Of a DNA stretch of 64,000 nucleotides, positions 31,195 to 39,612 are shown in pieces. Under the pieces are notes generated by a model. The model was given only the letters and a program-made list of their open reading frames with translations, searched no databases and was not told where the DNA came from. The position numbers were made by a program, and so were the translations under genes. Location of the stretch: positions 1 to 64,000 of the forward strand of contig DXYF01000018.1 in the NCBI GenBank assembly GCA_019415945.1, given 5' to 3'. Within the stretch, counting starts at the first letter, position 1; each line of letters opens with the position of its first letter. The DNA is from Clostridiales bacterium. GTDB taxonomy: Bacteria > Bacillota > Clostridia > Oscillospirales > Acutalibacteraceae.

Positions 31195-31222
31195 TTGACT
31201 TTTTCAAATTGTTGACTATAAT
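31195..31222 (+). promoter_or_regulatory. Promoter of the 88-residue protein gene
   Basis: TTGACT (31195-31200), 16-base spacer, TATAAT (31217-31222). A TTGACT duplicate lies at 31212. Predicts a leader of about 155 nucleotides. Confidence 0.65.
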
Positions 31223-31229
31223 AATAATT

Positions 31230-31309
31230 GTCAAGTAAATAGTCCGCTTGACTGTCGGCTCGTTTCAATTTAGCCTTACTCGAGTAAAATTGAAATTTAT
31301 AATACCGAC
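31230..31309 (+). ncRNA. Structured 5' leader of unknown class
   Basis: Immediately after the predicted start of transcription. GTCAAG (31230-31235) can pair with CTTGAC (31247-31252). Next, GTCGG (31254-31258) pairs with CCGAC (31305-31309), enclosing TTTCAATTT (31263-31271) with AAATTGAAA (31287-31295) and the palindrome TTACTCGAGTAA (31276-31287). The nested symmetry suggests a folded cis-regulatory RNA or protein-binding leader. I do not recognise a known riboswitch class. Confidence 0.5.
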
Positions 31310-31385
31310 AAATAATCATGATTTGCCAAATGGTAAATGGCGCACGAAAAACTTTATATATTAAAGAATTTAAGGAGGAAACATT

Positions 31386-31652
31386 ATGACACCGATTCTT
31401 AGTTTGCATGATGTCGACGTTACTGCGTTCCTCGCCGTGCTTGATACCTGCGAGGGCAACGTATATCTCATCACAAAGGAAGGCGACAGATTGAATCTTC
31501 GCAGTAAGCTTTGCCAGCTCGTTGGCTTAACACGCCTTATCGAGGGTGGTAAGATTGCTGAAGCAAGCATTATCTGTGAGAACAAAAATGATGAGAGCAA
31601 GCTGTTTAGATTTAACTTCTTTGGCGATACAGGTAACGCTAAGGTAGGCTAA
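31386..31652 (+). CDS. Conserved small protein of unknown function
   Basis: An 88-residue soluble protein with a perfect AAGGAGGAA before its ATG. I recall similar short proteins across Clostridia, sometimes carrying the name polyA polymerase, which the sequence does not justify: there is no nucleotidyltransferase motif and the length is far too short. It appears as a single alpha/beta domain with the segments VLDTCEGNVYLITKEGDRLNL, split here by description as an acidic N-terminal strand region, and LCQLVGLTRLIEGGKI. Its promoter, structured leader and strong terminator make it a tightly bounded single-gene unit, probably well expressed. Confidence 0.8.
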   Translation: MTPILSLHDVDVTAFLAVLDTCEGNVYLITKEGDRLNLRSKLCQLVGLTRLIEGGKIAEASIICENKNDESKLFRFNFFGDTGNAKVG

Positions 31653-31712
31653 ACATTTTAAAGATTATAATCACTAAATTAGTTTTTCACGTTAATTTCA
31701 AAACTTCTAAAT

Positions 31713-31749
31713 CCCAAAAACGGCCGCTTTTGCGGTCGTTTTTGGGTTT
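31713..31749 (+). terminator. Terminator after the 88-residue protein gene
   Basis: CCCAAAAACGGCCGC (31713-31727), TTTT loop, GCGGTCGTTTTTGGG (31732-31746), then TTT. A 15-bp stem with one G-U pair. Confidence 0.88.
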
Positions 31750-31754
31750 ATGCC

Positions 31755-31783
31755 TTGTTTTTTCAAAATATGTGATTTATAAT
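31755..31783 (+). promoter_or_regulatory. Promoter of the asparaginase gene
   Basis: TTGTTT (31755-31760), 17-base spacer, TATAAT (31778-31783), just behind the previous terminator. Confidence 0.5.
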
Positions 31784-31844
31784 ACTTTATTATCTTTAAT
31801 TATACGGTTTGATGTGGCAATAATAAAAACGGAGGGGATTAAAT

Positions 31845-32822
31845 TTGAAAATTCTTGTTGTGTTCAGCGGCGGAACAATAGGCTCTGCTGTTAAAAACGG
31901 AGTTATCTCACCCGATAAAAGCAATTCATATAAGCTTATTGAAATGTACGGACGGGACAGCGAAATTCAATTTACAGCCGTTCAGCCCTTTAATATTTTA
32001 AGCGAAAATATGAACGGTAAATTGCTTGCACAACTTTACAGTTGTATCAATTCGTATGATTTAAGTCAATTTGACGGAGTAATCGTTGCCCACGGTACTG
32101 ATACCTTACAATACACTTCGGCGTATTTATCCTACTCGTTTGGACTGTGCAGTACGCCGATAGTTTTAGTGTCCGCAGCATATCCGCTTGATGATGAGCG
32201 TTCAAACGGATTTTCAAATTTTTGCGGTGCTGTGGAGCTTATCAGGCACGGAGAGGGCAGGGGAGTGTTTGTTTCATATAAAAACAGCAGTTCCGATTTT
32301 CCCCTGCTTCATCGTGCGTCACGGATTTTGCCCCATCTTCCGTATGATGATTCTGTTTTCAGTATGTACAAAAACAGTGTGTATGCATTATATTCGGACG
32401 GTGACGGCTTATTGATAAACAAGCACTATGCGGAACAAAACGACAGTATTGTGCTTTCCGATTGTTTTGAGCTTGAGGAAAAATCCGATGTAATGCTATT
32501 AAAAGCATATGTCGGAGCTGTTTTACCCGAAATTCCTCATGGTACAAAGGCGGTTTTGCTTGAGGGGTATCATTCGGGAACACTTAATACTGACGGCAGT
32601 GAGCTTCAACGCTTTTGTCATAAAGCTCAAAATGCCGATATTCCTGTGTATTTAACAGGGGCTTGCGATGGATTCAATTACGAAAGCAAGCAGTTTTATG
32701 ACAGACTGAAAATTAATGTACTGCCGCAGGCTTCGCCGATTGCAATGTATATGAAGCTGTGGATGCTCAAAAAAGACAGATTAAGTGATGTTTTTTTACC
32801 GTGCGGCGGAGATTTTAAATAA
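31845..32822 (+). CDS. L-asparaginase-like protein
   Basis: A 325-residue member of the asparaginase/glutaminase family, hydrolysing asparagine to aspartate and ammonia. The two catalytic threonine motifs are visible: FSGGTIGS (about 7-14) and the AHGTDTL loop (about 86-92). No signal peptide, so cytoplasmic (type I-like). The start is TTG: GGAGGGG (31831-31837) lies 7 bases upstream and no ATG fits. The C-terminal half is less conserved and substrate preference is uncertain. Alone between two terminators. Confidence 0.82.
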   Translation: MKILVVFSGGTIGSAVKNGVISPDKSNSYKLIEMYGRDSEIQFTAVQPFNILSENMNGKLLAQLYSCINSYDLSQFDGVIVAHGTDTLQYTSAYLSYSFGLCSTPIVLVSAAYPLDDERSNGFSNFCGAVELIRHGEGRGVFVSYKNSSSDFPLLHRASRILPHLPYDDSVFSMYKNSVYALYSDGDGLLINKHYAEQNDSIVLSDCFELEEKSDVMLLKAYVGAVLPEIPHGTKAVLLEGYHSGTLNTDGSELQRFCHKAQNADIPVYLTGACDGFNYESKQFYDRLKINVLPQASPIAMYMKLWMLKKDRLSDVFLPCGGDFK

Positions 32823-32823
32823 C

Positions 32824-32865
32824 AACAACAAGCCCCCTGCATTTTTTTGCAGGGGGCTTGTTGTT
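32824..32865. terminator. Terminator between convergent asparaginase and APH-like genes
   Basis: A 17-bp stem with GCCCCCTGC and GCAGGGGGC cores (32824-32840 and 32849-32865) around an ATTTTTTT loop. T tracts on the flanks are weak, but the stem is very stable. Confidence 0.75.
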
Positions 32866-32926
32866 AGATTTTATGTCACTGTACTGATTTATGAGGTAGA
32901 AAATAGTCAGTTTTCAAATGACAGTA

Positions 32927-33676
32927 TTATTGATAATCACATACATTTACCCATGAGAGCAAAAATTCACGCTCTTCGGGTTTGCCCTTTACAGACTGCG
33001 AAGCGGCTACAATCGGCAGCCATTCGTTTACATACTGACGGGCAGTATCTGTTTTATCGCAGAAAAGCTTCATATACTTTTCTGCAAGCTCATCCTGCTT
33101 GTTAAGTCGGAACAAAAGATATGTTCTTGCAGCGTCGGCAGAACCATTTCCCTGAGTTGCGTGCGACCAGTCAAGTACATAAGGCGTGCCGTCGGGAGAA
33201 ATGATTATATTGCTGGGATTGAAATCGCCGTGACAAACCTTGGTGTGCTTGGGCATTCCCTGTAAACGGGTGTGAAGTTCATATCTTGTAGTTGCGTCAA
33301 GATCGGTTTCATCAATTTTTCTGTTCATTTTATCCTTTAACTTGTTGAGTAAAGGAGCTTTTTGGCTAAGTATGTTAATCTGAATATCAACAAAAAGATC
33401 AAGATACTCATCCATCTTATCCGGATTTTCTTCCATAAGGGCTGCAAGAGTTTTGCCTTCGATATATGTTGAAACAATCGCCCACTTACCGTCAATTTTT
33501 TTGACTTCCTCTACCTTAGGAATATTAAGTCCTGTTTCCTCAACTCTGGCCTGATTGAGAGCCTCGTTTAAAATATCGGACTTAGGGAAAGTTTCGTCAA
33601 AAACCTTAACGGCAAGGTCGCCGTCCTTGTAGATAGTTTTGTTTTTCCTTTGGGCAAGAACATTATCAAGTTTCAT
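32927..33676 (-). CDS. APH / choline-kinase-like phosphotransferase
   Basis: A 249-residue aminoglycoside-phosphotransferase-fold kinase. The catalytic loop HGDFNPSNII and metal-binding LDWSHAT are clear in the C-terminal half, and an N-terminal lobe has the AVKVF lysine and a conserved EALNQARVEETG helix. It resembles a bacterial family originally noted as paralogous in Fibrobacter (TIGR02172 type), substrate unknown. No reason to call it an antibiotic-resistance enzyme. GAAAGGGGAAAAA precedes the ATG. Confidence 0.82.
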   Translation of the reverse strand: MKLDNVLAQRKNKTIYKDGDLAVKVFDETFPKSDILNEALNQARVEETGLNIPKVEEVKKIDGKWAIVSTYIEGKTLAALMEENPDKMDEYLDLFVDIQINILSQKAPLLNKLKDKMNRKIDETDLDATTRYELHTRLQGMPKHTKVCHGDFNPSNIIISPDGTPYVLDWSHATQGNGSADAARTYLLFRLNKQDELAEKYMKLFCDKTDTARQYVNEWLPIVAASQSVKGKPEEREFLLSWVNVCDYQ

Positions 33677-33962
33677 TTATTTTTTCCCCTTTCATATAAG
33701 GTGTTGTTGTTTATAGCATATGTAATTTGCTATGGTTATATTATACAATAATAAATTAAGTTCGTACAGTAGAAAAATTACAAAAAAATCAATAAAATCT
33801 TTGGTTATTTAGATAATATAAATAAAGGAAAATTTGCGTTTTTAATAAAAAATATGTTAATTTTTGGATATTTAGCATAAAATTTTCTTAAATTTAACAT
33901 TTTATCTAATTTTTATAATAACAGTTATTTGTGCAAATTGACAATACTTTAACAACTAAAAA
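33677..33962. other. AT-rich gene-free region
   Basis: About 290 very AT-rich bases upstream of the APH-like gene. A TATAAT at 33745-33740 (minus) could be its -10, but I find no -35 at the right distance. No supported ORF, repeat or hairpin. Confidence 0.45.
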
Positions 33963-33993
33963 AATAAAAAACGAGGCACACATTAAGTGTACC
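33963..33993 (-). terminator. Terminator of the DHHW-Nudix operon
   Basis: Minus strand: GGTACAC, loop TTAAT, GTGTGCC, then TCGTTTTTTATTTTTTT, 16 bases past the Nudix stop codon. Confidence 0.75.
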
Positions 33994-34008
33994 CCAATTA
34001 CCCCATAT

Positions 34009-34704
34009 TTAATTCCTCATTAGATGAATTGCTGTCTCTGCTTTTTCGATTATTCGCAAATCATTTTCGTAAGAGCATAATTTTCGTGCTTGCTGAAGAT
34101 CAACCCAAATATAGCTGTCAATTTCCTCTTCCTGTATCTTTACATTATCGGTAAATGCCTGTGCCAAAAAGAAAACAACACGCTTTCGGATTTTCCCGAA
34201 CGGGCAATATTCACTGATTTCTCTAAACCCGTCAAAAATAACTACATCAAGACCTGTTTCTTCTTTGATTTCACGAATAGCGGTTTGCTGTTCGTTTTCT
34301 CCGTACTCAACATGACCTTTGGGAAAGCTCCAATATCTTCCTTTGTTGTTTTTTACAAGCAGGATTTTAGTATTTTGCTTGGTTTTATAAAAGATTATTG
34401 CTCCGCAGGATTTTTCATAAAGACAGCTTATTGATTTTAGAGTAACATTTTTAAGTCGCGTCAGAAGCTTTCTCAGCTCAGGCTCATAAAAAATTTCTCC
34501 GAGCGGTGCAACGACCGCTCTTTCGCCGTCAAGTCCCTCAAATTCGGCAACGGCTATGACTATACCGTCAAAGTATTCCGGGAGTTTCCTGCGTGATACA
34601 ACATAAGCACTTTTGTTTTGTATATTTGATGAGCTTATATAAGCAGAACGCAGGTTACTGCTTATTTTTCCAAATAAGCTGACTTTTACTTTTTCCGCTA
34701 TCAT
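34009..34704 (-). CDS. Nudix hydrolase with an N-terminal extension
   Basis: A 231-residue protein. The C-terminal domain (about 95-231) has a perfect Nudix box, GHVEYGENEQQTAIREIKEETGL, shown here as GHVEYGE plus REIKEETGL, in the style of diadenosine-tetraphosphate hydrolases (WSFPKGHVEYGE). The N-terminal 95 residues form a separate domain containing VIAVAEFEGLDGERAVVAP, faintly like the C-terminal part of inorganic-pyrophosphatase-type proteins; this is tentative. It lies 34 bases after the DHHW gene and probably shares its transcript. Confidence 0.82.
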   Translation of the reverse strand: MIAEKVKVSLFGKISSNLRSAYISSSNIQNKSAYVVSRRKLPEYFDGIVIAVAEFEGLDGERAVVAPLGEIFYEPELRKLLTRLKNVTLKSISCLYEKSCGAIIFYKTKQNTKILLVKNNKGRYWSFPKGHVEYGENEQQTAIREIKEETGLDVVIFDGFREISEYCPFGKIRKRVVFFLAQAFTDNVKIQEEEIDSYIWVDLQQARKLCSYENDLRIIEKAETAIHLMRN

Positions 34705-34738
34705 ACCGTCGCCTCCTTTCGTAAAATTTGATTTATAA

Positions 34739-36022
34739 TCAGTCGAACAGTCCGCTCATGCTGTCAAGCTGAATCTGAGTATTCGCACTCATAATGCCGT
34801 TGAGGAACAGTACCTCGTCTATACCGTTTTCCTGACAGTAGGAAACAAGGTTTCCGCTGAATGAACGAAAATCAATAACATGAACTTCATCGTAATTGTA
34901 GGTAAGATAAGGAACAAAAGCGTTTCCGTAGCTTTCCTTAACAACAGCAATTTTTTTGCCTTCCTTTGCTTTTTCCGAATCGGAACTGAGAACGGTAAGA
35001 GGATTGTCGCCTACAATGAAAACACCATATGTTAATGTGCCTGCTTCTGCGTACTGATAATACGGGCTTGTATATGTGCTTACATTACCGTTTGCATCGG
35101 TAATATTCATCGTTACATTGTACGGAAATTCCCAGTAGTGAACAGTGTCGGTGTCAAGACCGCTTACCGTGTTTGAAAATGTTCCCGTAAAGCCCTCAAT
35201 TTTTTGTTCGGTACAGTCTTCAAGCGAAAGAACATCAAGCCCGTTGGATTTTGCAAACGCAGCGTATGCATAGTAAGCTCCGAGTCCCGTCCAGTGGTGG
35301 TCAGAACCAAAGTAGATGTATTCATCATTGTGATCGGCAAGGTAATTGTACGCATTTACGGCGGTCACCTTGTCAGATAAATTAGCATAAATGGTTTTTA
35401 TATTTTCAGCCTGAGATGACGACGGAGCGTCGCTGTCTTTCAGCCGCTGGGGAAGTCCCATCTCGGTATGGTTTGGAATCACCATATCATAGACTTTAAT
35501 GCCGTCTAACTTTTCGGCAAATCCGTTAACTGTATCGGCATAGTTTTTGGCTCTTGTTTCATCACTGCCAAACAGCTCGTATGCCTTTTTGTTCCAAACA
35601 TATATACCGTAGGACATTGTTCCGTTTGTGTTGTCATCCTCAATTTCAGGAGTCTTAAAGTACGCAGGAGAAAGGTCATCTACTTGTGTCGTTTGCGGTG
35701 CAGTGGTGGTTTGCACATTACTTGACGGTTTGGTTTCGGTCGAAACAGAAGCACTTGTCGGTTTTGCACCGAAACAACCCCTAAAAACAGATGAAATGCA
35801 AACAATAATCAGTATAATAATAAGTATTCCGCAGCTTACCATTATAATTCTGTTGCGGGTGCGTCTTTTGTTGTTTCTGCGACGGGAAGCGGAGTTATAG
35901 ACAGGCCGCCTGTTGTAAGAACCCTGCCTGCGTTGGGGCTGACGGCGGCGATAGTCTCTGCTGTCATATCCGTCATCAAAATTATCTAAATCAAAGTAAT
36001 CGTAATCATTGCGTTTACTCAT
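34739..36022 (-). CDS. DHHW-family extracellular protein
   Basis: A 427-residue type II membrane protein. A charged, Tyr/Arg/Asn-rich cytoplasmic head (about 1-58) is followed by one transmembrane helix (about 59-80), a Thr/Ser-rich linker, and an extracellular SGNH-like domain with the family motif GSDHHWTGLGAYYAYAAF and an upstream PNHTEM. DHHW proteins relate to AlgX/AlgJ-like enzymes that O-acetylate polysaccharides, so modification of a surface polymer is plausible; the usual MBOAT partner is absent. Own promoter; Nudix gene downstream. Confidence 0.85.
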   Translation of the reverse strand: MSKRNDYDYFDLDNFDDGYDSRDYRRRQPQRRQGSYNRRPVYNSASRRRNNKRRTRNRIIMVSCGILIIILIIVCISSVFRGCFGAKPTSASVSTETKPSSNVQTTTAPQTTQVDDLSPAYFKTPEIEDDNTNGTMSYGIYVWNKKAYELFGSDETRAKNYADTVNGFAEKLDGIKVYDMVIPNHTEMGLPQRLKDSDAPSSSQAENIKTIYANLSDKVTAVNAYNYLADHNDEYIYFGSDHHWTGLGAYYAYAAFAKSNGLDVLSLEDCTEQKIEGFTGTFSNTVSGLDTDTVHYWEFPYNVTMNITDANGNVSTYTSPYYQYAEAGTLTYGVFIVGDNPLTVLSSDSEKAKEGKKIAVVKESYGNAFVPYLTYNYDEVHVIDFRSFSGNLVSYCQENGIDEVLFLNGIMSANTQIQLDSMSGLFD

Positions 36023-36090
36023 AGTAATTCTCCAGTATCTGTGAGTTAAAAAATATTATAAAACGGATTATAGTAAAGTAATACACTTCA

Positions 36091-36119
36091 ATTATACTAC
36101 ATTTACCCCCCTAAAACAA
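36091..36119 (-). promoter_or_regulatory. Promoter of the DHHW gene
   Basis: Minus strand: TTGTTT (36119-36114), 17-base spacer, TATAAT (36096-36091). Confidence 0.5.
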
Positions 36120-36179
36120 TACAAATTTACATTTTTTTGACTAAACTGAATTTTTAGGGTTCATACAGGACTATATTGC

Positions 36180-36208
36180 TTGAATATAGCTTCAATTCGT
36201 GATAAAAT
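36180..36208 (+). promoter_or_regulatory. Promoter of the aminotransferase gene
   Basis: TTGAAT (36180-36185), 17-base spacer, TAAAAT (36203-36208), 35 bases before the start codon. Confidence 0.6.
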
Positions 36209-36243
36209 TATAGGCAAATGTAAAACAGTAGAAGAGGGATATA

Positions 36244-37428
36244 ATGGAATATAAATTTTCAGACAAAGTTTCAAATCTTAAGCCCAGTGCAATAAGAGAA
36301 ATTTTTAAATATGCGGCAGACCCTGAGGTGGTTTCACTCTCGGCGGGCAACCCGTCACCCGATGCATTCCCTGCAAAGGAGATTTCTGAGATTTCTGCCG
36401 ATGTTTTGAAGAACAATCCGATTTCGGTTTTGCAGTACAGCGTGAGTGAGGGTTACACTCCGCTGAGAAAAACAATCTCGCAGTATATGAGGGCAGAATA
36501 TAATACGGGCAGTGAGTCCGACGATGTTTTAATTACATCGGGTGCACAGCAGATAATGGACTTGTGCTCAAAAGCGTTGCTTAATGAGGGTGATGTCGTT
36601 ATTTGCGAGGCTCCGTCATTTATAGGATCGCTCAATACTTTTCGCAGCTACAATGCAAGGCTTGTCGGCGTTAAGGTCGAGAACGACGGTATGAGTGTTG
36701 AGGACCTTGAAAACGCACTTAAAAGCAATCCCAAAGCTAAATTTATTTATACTATTCCCAATTTTCAGAATCCGTCGTCGGTGACAATGAGCCTTGAAAA
36801 AAGGAAGAAAGTATATGCACTTGCAAAAAAGTACGGAGTGCTTATTCTTGAGGATAATCCCTACGGCGACCTGCGTTACAGCGGCGAGTATGTTCCCAAT
36901 ATTAAATCTCTCGACGAGGACGGAATTGTAATTTACGCAGGGTCTTTTTCCAAGGTTATTTCACCGGGAATGAGAGTTGCGTACTGTATCTGCCCAAAAC
37001 CGCTTTTTCAAAAGCTTGTTGTATGCAAGCAGGCAAGCGATGTTCATACAAATGTTTGGTCACAGTATGTCTGCAACGAGTTTATCACGAAGTATGATTT
37101 TAATGCTCATCTTGAAAAACTTCGCCGAATTTATACCCAAAAGGCTCGGTACTGCATGGATTTGCTCGACAAATATTGTGCTCCCGCTATTTCCTATAAC
37201 AAAATCGACGGTGGTTTGTTTATTTGGTGCGACCTGCCTCGAAATATTGATATGCTTGAGTTTTGTAAAAAAGCTGTTGAAAATAAGGTTTGCGTAGTTC
37301 CGGGAAATGCATTTTTGACTGATGAAAGCCAAGCGTGCAGCAGTTTTAGAATTAACTTTTCAACACCCACTGACGAACAGCTGGAAAAGGGAATAAAAAT
37401 ACTCGGACAAATAGCTAATAATTGGTGA
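36244..37428 (+). CDS. PLP-dependent aminotransferase, class I/II
   Basis: A 394-residue fold-type I aminotransferase resembling 2-aminoadipate / aromatic-type enzymes and the catalytic half of MocR proteins, but with no helix-turn-helix. Visible: SLSAGNPSPDAFP at the N terminus, TSGAQQIMDL, PNFQNPSS, LEDNPYGDLRY, and AGSFSKVISPGMR with the PLP-binding lysine near residue 238. Substrate not decidable; a 2-oxoglutarate-linked amino-acid transaminase is likely. GAGGG precedes the ATG. trpS starts 34 bases downstream, so the two may be co-transcribed. Confidence 0.9.
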   Translation: MEYKFSDKVSNLKPSAIREIFKYAADPEVVSLSAGNPSPDAFPAKEISEISADVLKNNPISVLQYSVSEGYTPLRKTISQYMRAEYNTGSESDDVLITSGAQQIMDLCSKALLNEGDVVICEAPSFIGSLNTFRSYNARLVGVKVENDGMSVEDLENALKSNPKAKFIYTIPNFQNPSSVTMSLEKRKKVYALAKKYGVLILEDNPYGDLRYSGEYVPNIKSLDEDGIVIYAGSFSKVISPGMRVAYCICPKPLFQKLVVCKQASDVHTNVWSQYVCNEFITKYDFNAHLEKLRRIYTQKARYCMDLLDKYCAPAISYNKIDGGLFIWCDLPRNIDMLEFCKKAVENKVCVVPGNAFLTDESQACSSFRINFSTPTDEQLEKGIKILGQIANNW

Positions 37429-37462
37429 TAAAATTTTAACGATATTACGGAGGAATTGACAT

Positions 37463-38464
37463 ATGGAAAACGAAAAGAAAAAAGAGGTTGTGTTCAGTGC
37501 AATACAGCCAAGCGGAACAATCACACTCGGAAATTACCTCGGTGCAGTCCGTAACTGGGTAGCAATGCAGGATGAATACAACTGTATTTACGCACTCGCA
37601 GATTTGCACACCATTACAGTAAGGCAGGAACCGTCTGTGATGAGAAAAAATATACTTGACGCATACGCTTCTATCATGGCTTGCGGCATTGATGTGGAAA
37701 AAAGTATCTTCTTCATTCAAAGTCATGTTCATACGCACGCCGAGCTTGCGTGGGCACTGAGCTGTTATACCCAGTTCGGAGAGCTGTCGAGAATGACTCA
37801 GTTTAAGGACAAAAGTGCAAAGCACGCCGATAACATAAACGCAGGTTTGTTTACTTATCCTGTACTCATGGCGGCTGATATTCTTCTTTATCAGGCAGAT
37901 AAGGTTCCGGTCGGTGCAGACCAAAAACAGCATATTGAAATCACCAGAAATATTGCAGAGCGATTCAACGGACTTTACGGAAATGTATTTAAGATTCCCG
38001 ACGGATTTATTCCGAAGAACGGTGCAAGGGTAATGAGCCTTCAGGATCCCACAAGGAAAATGAGCAAGTCGGACGAGAATGTCAACGGCTGTGTTCATCT
38101 TCTTGACGCTCCTGAGGTAATTATGAAAAAATTTAAGCGTGCTGTAACAGACAGCGAAGCTTGTGTGAGATATGCAGACGGCAAGGACGGTGTAAACAAC
38201 CTTATGGCTATTTACAGTGCCGTAACAGGTCTGTCATATGAGCGGATAGAGCATGATTTTGACGGTAAGGGCTACGGAGACTTTAAGACAGCGGTAGGAG
38301 AGGCTGTTGTTGAAACACTCAGACCTATTCGTGAGCGTTACGAAAAGCTTATCAAGGACAAGGCATATCTTGAGGAATGTTACAGAAAAGCAGATGATGT
38401 AGCTCTCAAAATCAGCAGCCGCACAATGGGCAAGGTTATGAAAAAAATAGGTTTTATTCTCTGA
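37463..38464 (+). CDS. trpS: Tryptophanyl-tRNA synthetase
   Basis: Class Ic synthetase charging tRNA-Trp; 333 residues, normal bacterial length. The HIGH-equivalent is in PSGTITLGNYLGA (about 14-26), the GADQKQHIE tryptophan-site loop is present, and the KMSKS motif reads RKMSKSD. ACGGAGGAATTG precedes the ATG. No T-box leader is seen because the gene follows the aminotransferase by only 34 bases. A strong terminator follows. Confidence 0.97.
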   Translation: MENEKKKEVVFSAIQPSGTITLGNYLGAVRNWVAMQDEYNCIYALADLHTITVRQEPSVMRKNILDAYASIMACGIDVEKSIFFIQSHVHTHAELAWALSCYTQFGELSRMTQFKDKSAKHADNINAGLFTYPVLMAADILLYQADKVPVGADQKQHIEITRNIAERFNGLYGNVFKIPDGFIPKNGARVMSLQDPTRKMSKSDENVNGCVHLLDAPEVIMKKFKRAVTDSEACVRYADGKDGVNNLMAIYSAVTGLSYERIEHDFDGKGYGDFKTAVGEAVVETLRPIRERYEKLIKDKAYLEECYRKADDVALKISSRTMGKVMKKIGFIL

Positions 38465-38487
38465 TATACCGAAAATACAAAAGTTAA

Positions 38488-38520
38488 CGGCTGTTTCGTT
38501 TGAAACAGCCGCTTTTGTTT
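38488..38520 (+). terminator. Terminator of trpS
   Basis: CGGCTGTTTC (38488-38497), loop GTTT, GAAACAGCCG (38502-38511), then CTTTTGTTT. Confidence 0.88.
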
Positions 38521-38532
38521 AATCTATGATTT

Positions 38533-39612
38533 TCAGTCACCGAATGAAATACCCAGTGCTTTGGCGGTTTTGATTTCTTCGCAGTCAACGGAAACGGTTT
38601 TAAGCTTTCCTGCAATTTCTTCAAGCGGAACAGCTACGACTTTATTGTTATACATCGCAACCATATTTCCGTAGTTTTTATCAATAATAAGCTGTGCTGC
38701 CGCCGCACCGAAGCGTGTAGAAATAACACGGTCAAATGCGTCAGGGCTTCCGCCTCTTTGAAAATGACCGGGAACGGTAACTCTTGTTTCCTGCCCCGTA
38801 GCATTTTCGATTTCAGCGGCAATTTTATAGGAGATAGAGGGGTATTTCATCTGAGCGATTGCCGCCTTTTTTTGCTTTTTGGGAAGTGCGGCAAGCTCTT
38901 TGGATATGGCACCCTCGGCTACAGCAAGAATTGAGAAATTCTTGCCTTTTGCAGTGCGTGATTTTATCGTTTTTACTACCGAGTTAATGTCATACGGAAT
39001 TTCGGGAATAAGAATAATGTCCGCACCTCCTGCAATTCCTGCATAAAGCGTTAACCAGCCAACCTTGTGTCCCATAACCTCAACAATAAACACTCTGCCG
39101 TGTGAGGTGGCTGTTGTGTGGATGCAGTCGATAACATTTGTAGCTATATCTACTGCACTTTGAAAGCCAAAGGTAATATCGGTTCCCCAAAGGTCATTAT
39201 CTATTGTCTTAGGGAGCGAAACTACATTAAGCCCTTCCTCTCTCAGCAGATTTGCTGTTTTCTGAGTGCCGTTTCCGCCGAGAACGACAAGACAGTCAAG
39301 ATTAAGCTTTTTGTAATTTTTCTTCATGGATGCGACCTTGTCAACGCTGTTTTCATCAACAACACGCATTAATTTAAACGGTTGTCTTGAAGTGCCGAGA
39401 ATTGTGCCTCCCATAGTCAGAATACCCGAGAAGTTTTCCGGCTTCATTCTTTTATATTCTCCGTAAATCAGTCCTCGATATCCGTCGATGATTCCGATTA
39501 TTTCAACATCGTCCGTTCCGTAGTGGTTATACAGTGTTTTTGCAACGGCTCTTATAGTTGAGTTTAAGCCTTGGCAATCACCGCCGCTTGTCAAAATACC
39601 TACTCTTTTCAT
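38533..39612 (-). CDS. pfkA: 6-phosphofructokinase, mixed-substrate / PPi type
   Basis: Phosphorylates fructose 6-phosphate; 359 residues. Two motifs point away from classic ATP-PFK: GGNGT (112-116) in place of GGDGS, and PKTIDND (134-140) in place of PGTIDND, where the lysine is typical of PPi-dependent and mixed group III enzymes. The phosphoryl donor (ATP or PPi) is not settled by sequence. MGHKVGWLTLYAG and GHFQRGGSPDAFDR are conserved. Its ATG overlaps the ppk stop codon (ATGA), so it is translationally coupled to ppk and second in that operon. Confidence 0.9.
   Translation of the reverse strand: MKRVGILTSGGDCQGLNSTIRAVAKTLYNHYGTDDVEIIGIIDGYRGLIYGEYKRMKPENFSGILTMGGTILGTSRQPFKLMRVVDENSVDKVASMKKNYKKLNLDCLVVLGGNGTQKTANLLREEGLNVVSLPKTIDNDLWGTDITFGFQSAVDIATNVIDCIHTTATSHGRVFIVEVMGHKVGWLTLYAGIAGGADIILIPEIPYDINSVVKTIKSRTAKGKNFSILAVAEGAISKELAALPKKQKKAAIAQMKYPSISYKIAAEIENATGQETRVTVPGHFQRGGSPDAFDRVISTRFGAAAAQLIIDKNYGNMVAMYNNKVVAVPLEEIAGKLKTVSVDCEEIKTAKALGISFGD

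Noticed and set aside
32927..33676. Antibiotic-resistance aminoglycoside phosphotransferase
   Set aside because: Only the general kinase fold and catalytic loop are shared; it fits a housekeeping-type family of unknown substrate, with no mobile context.
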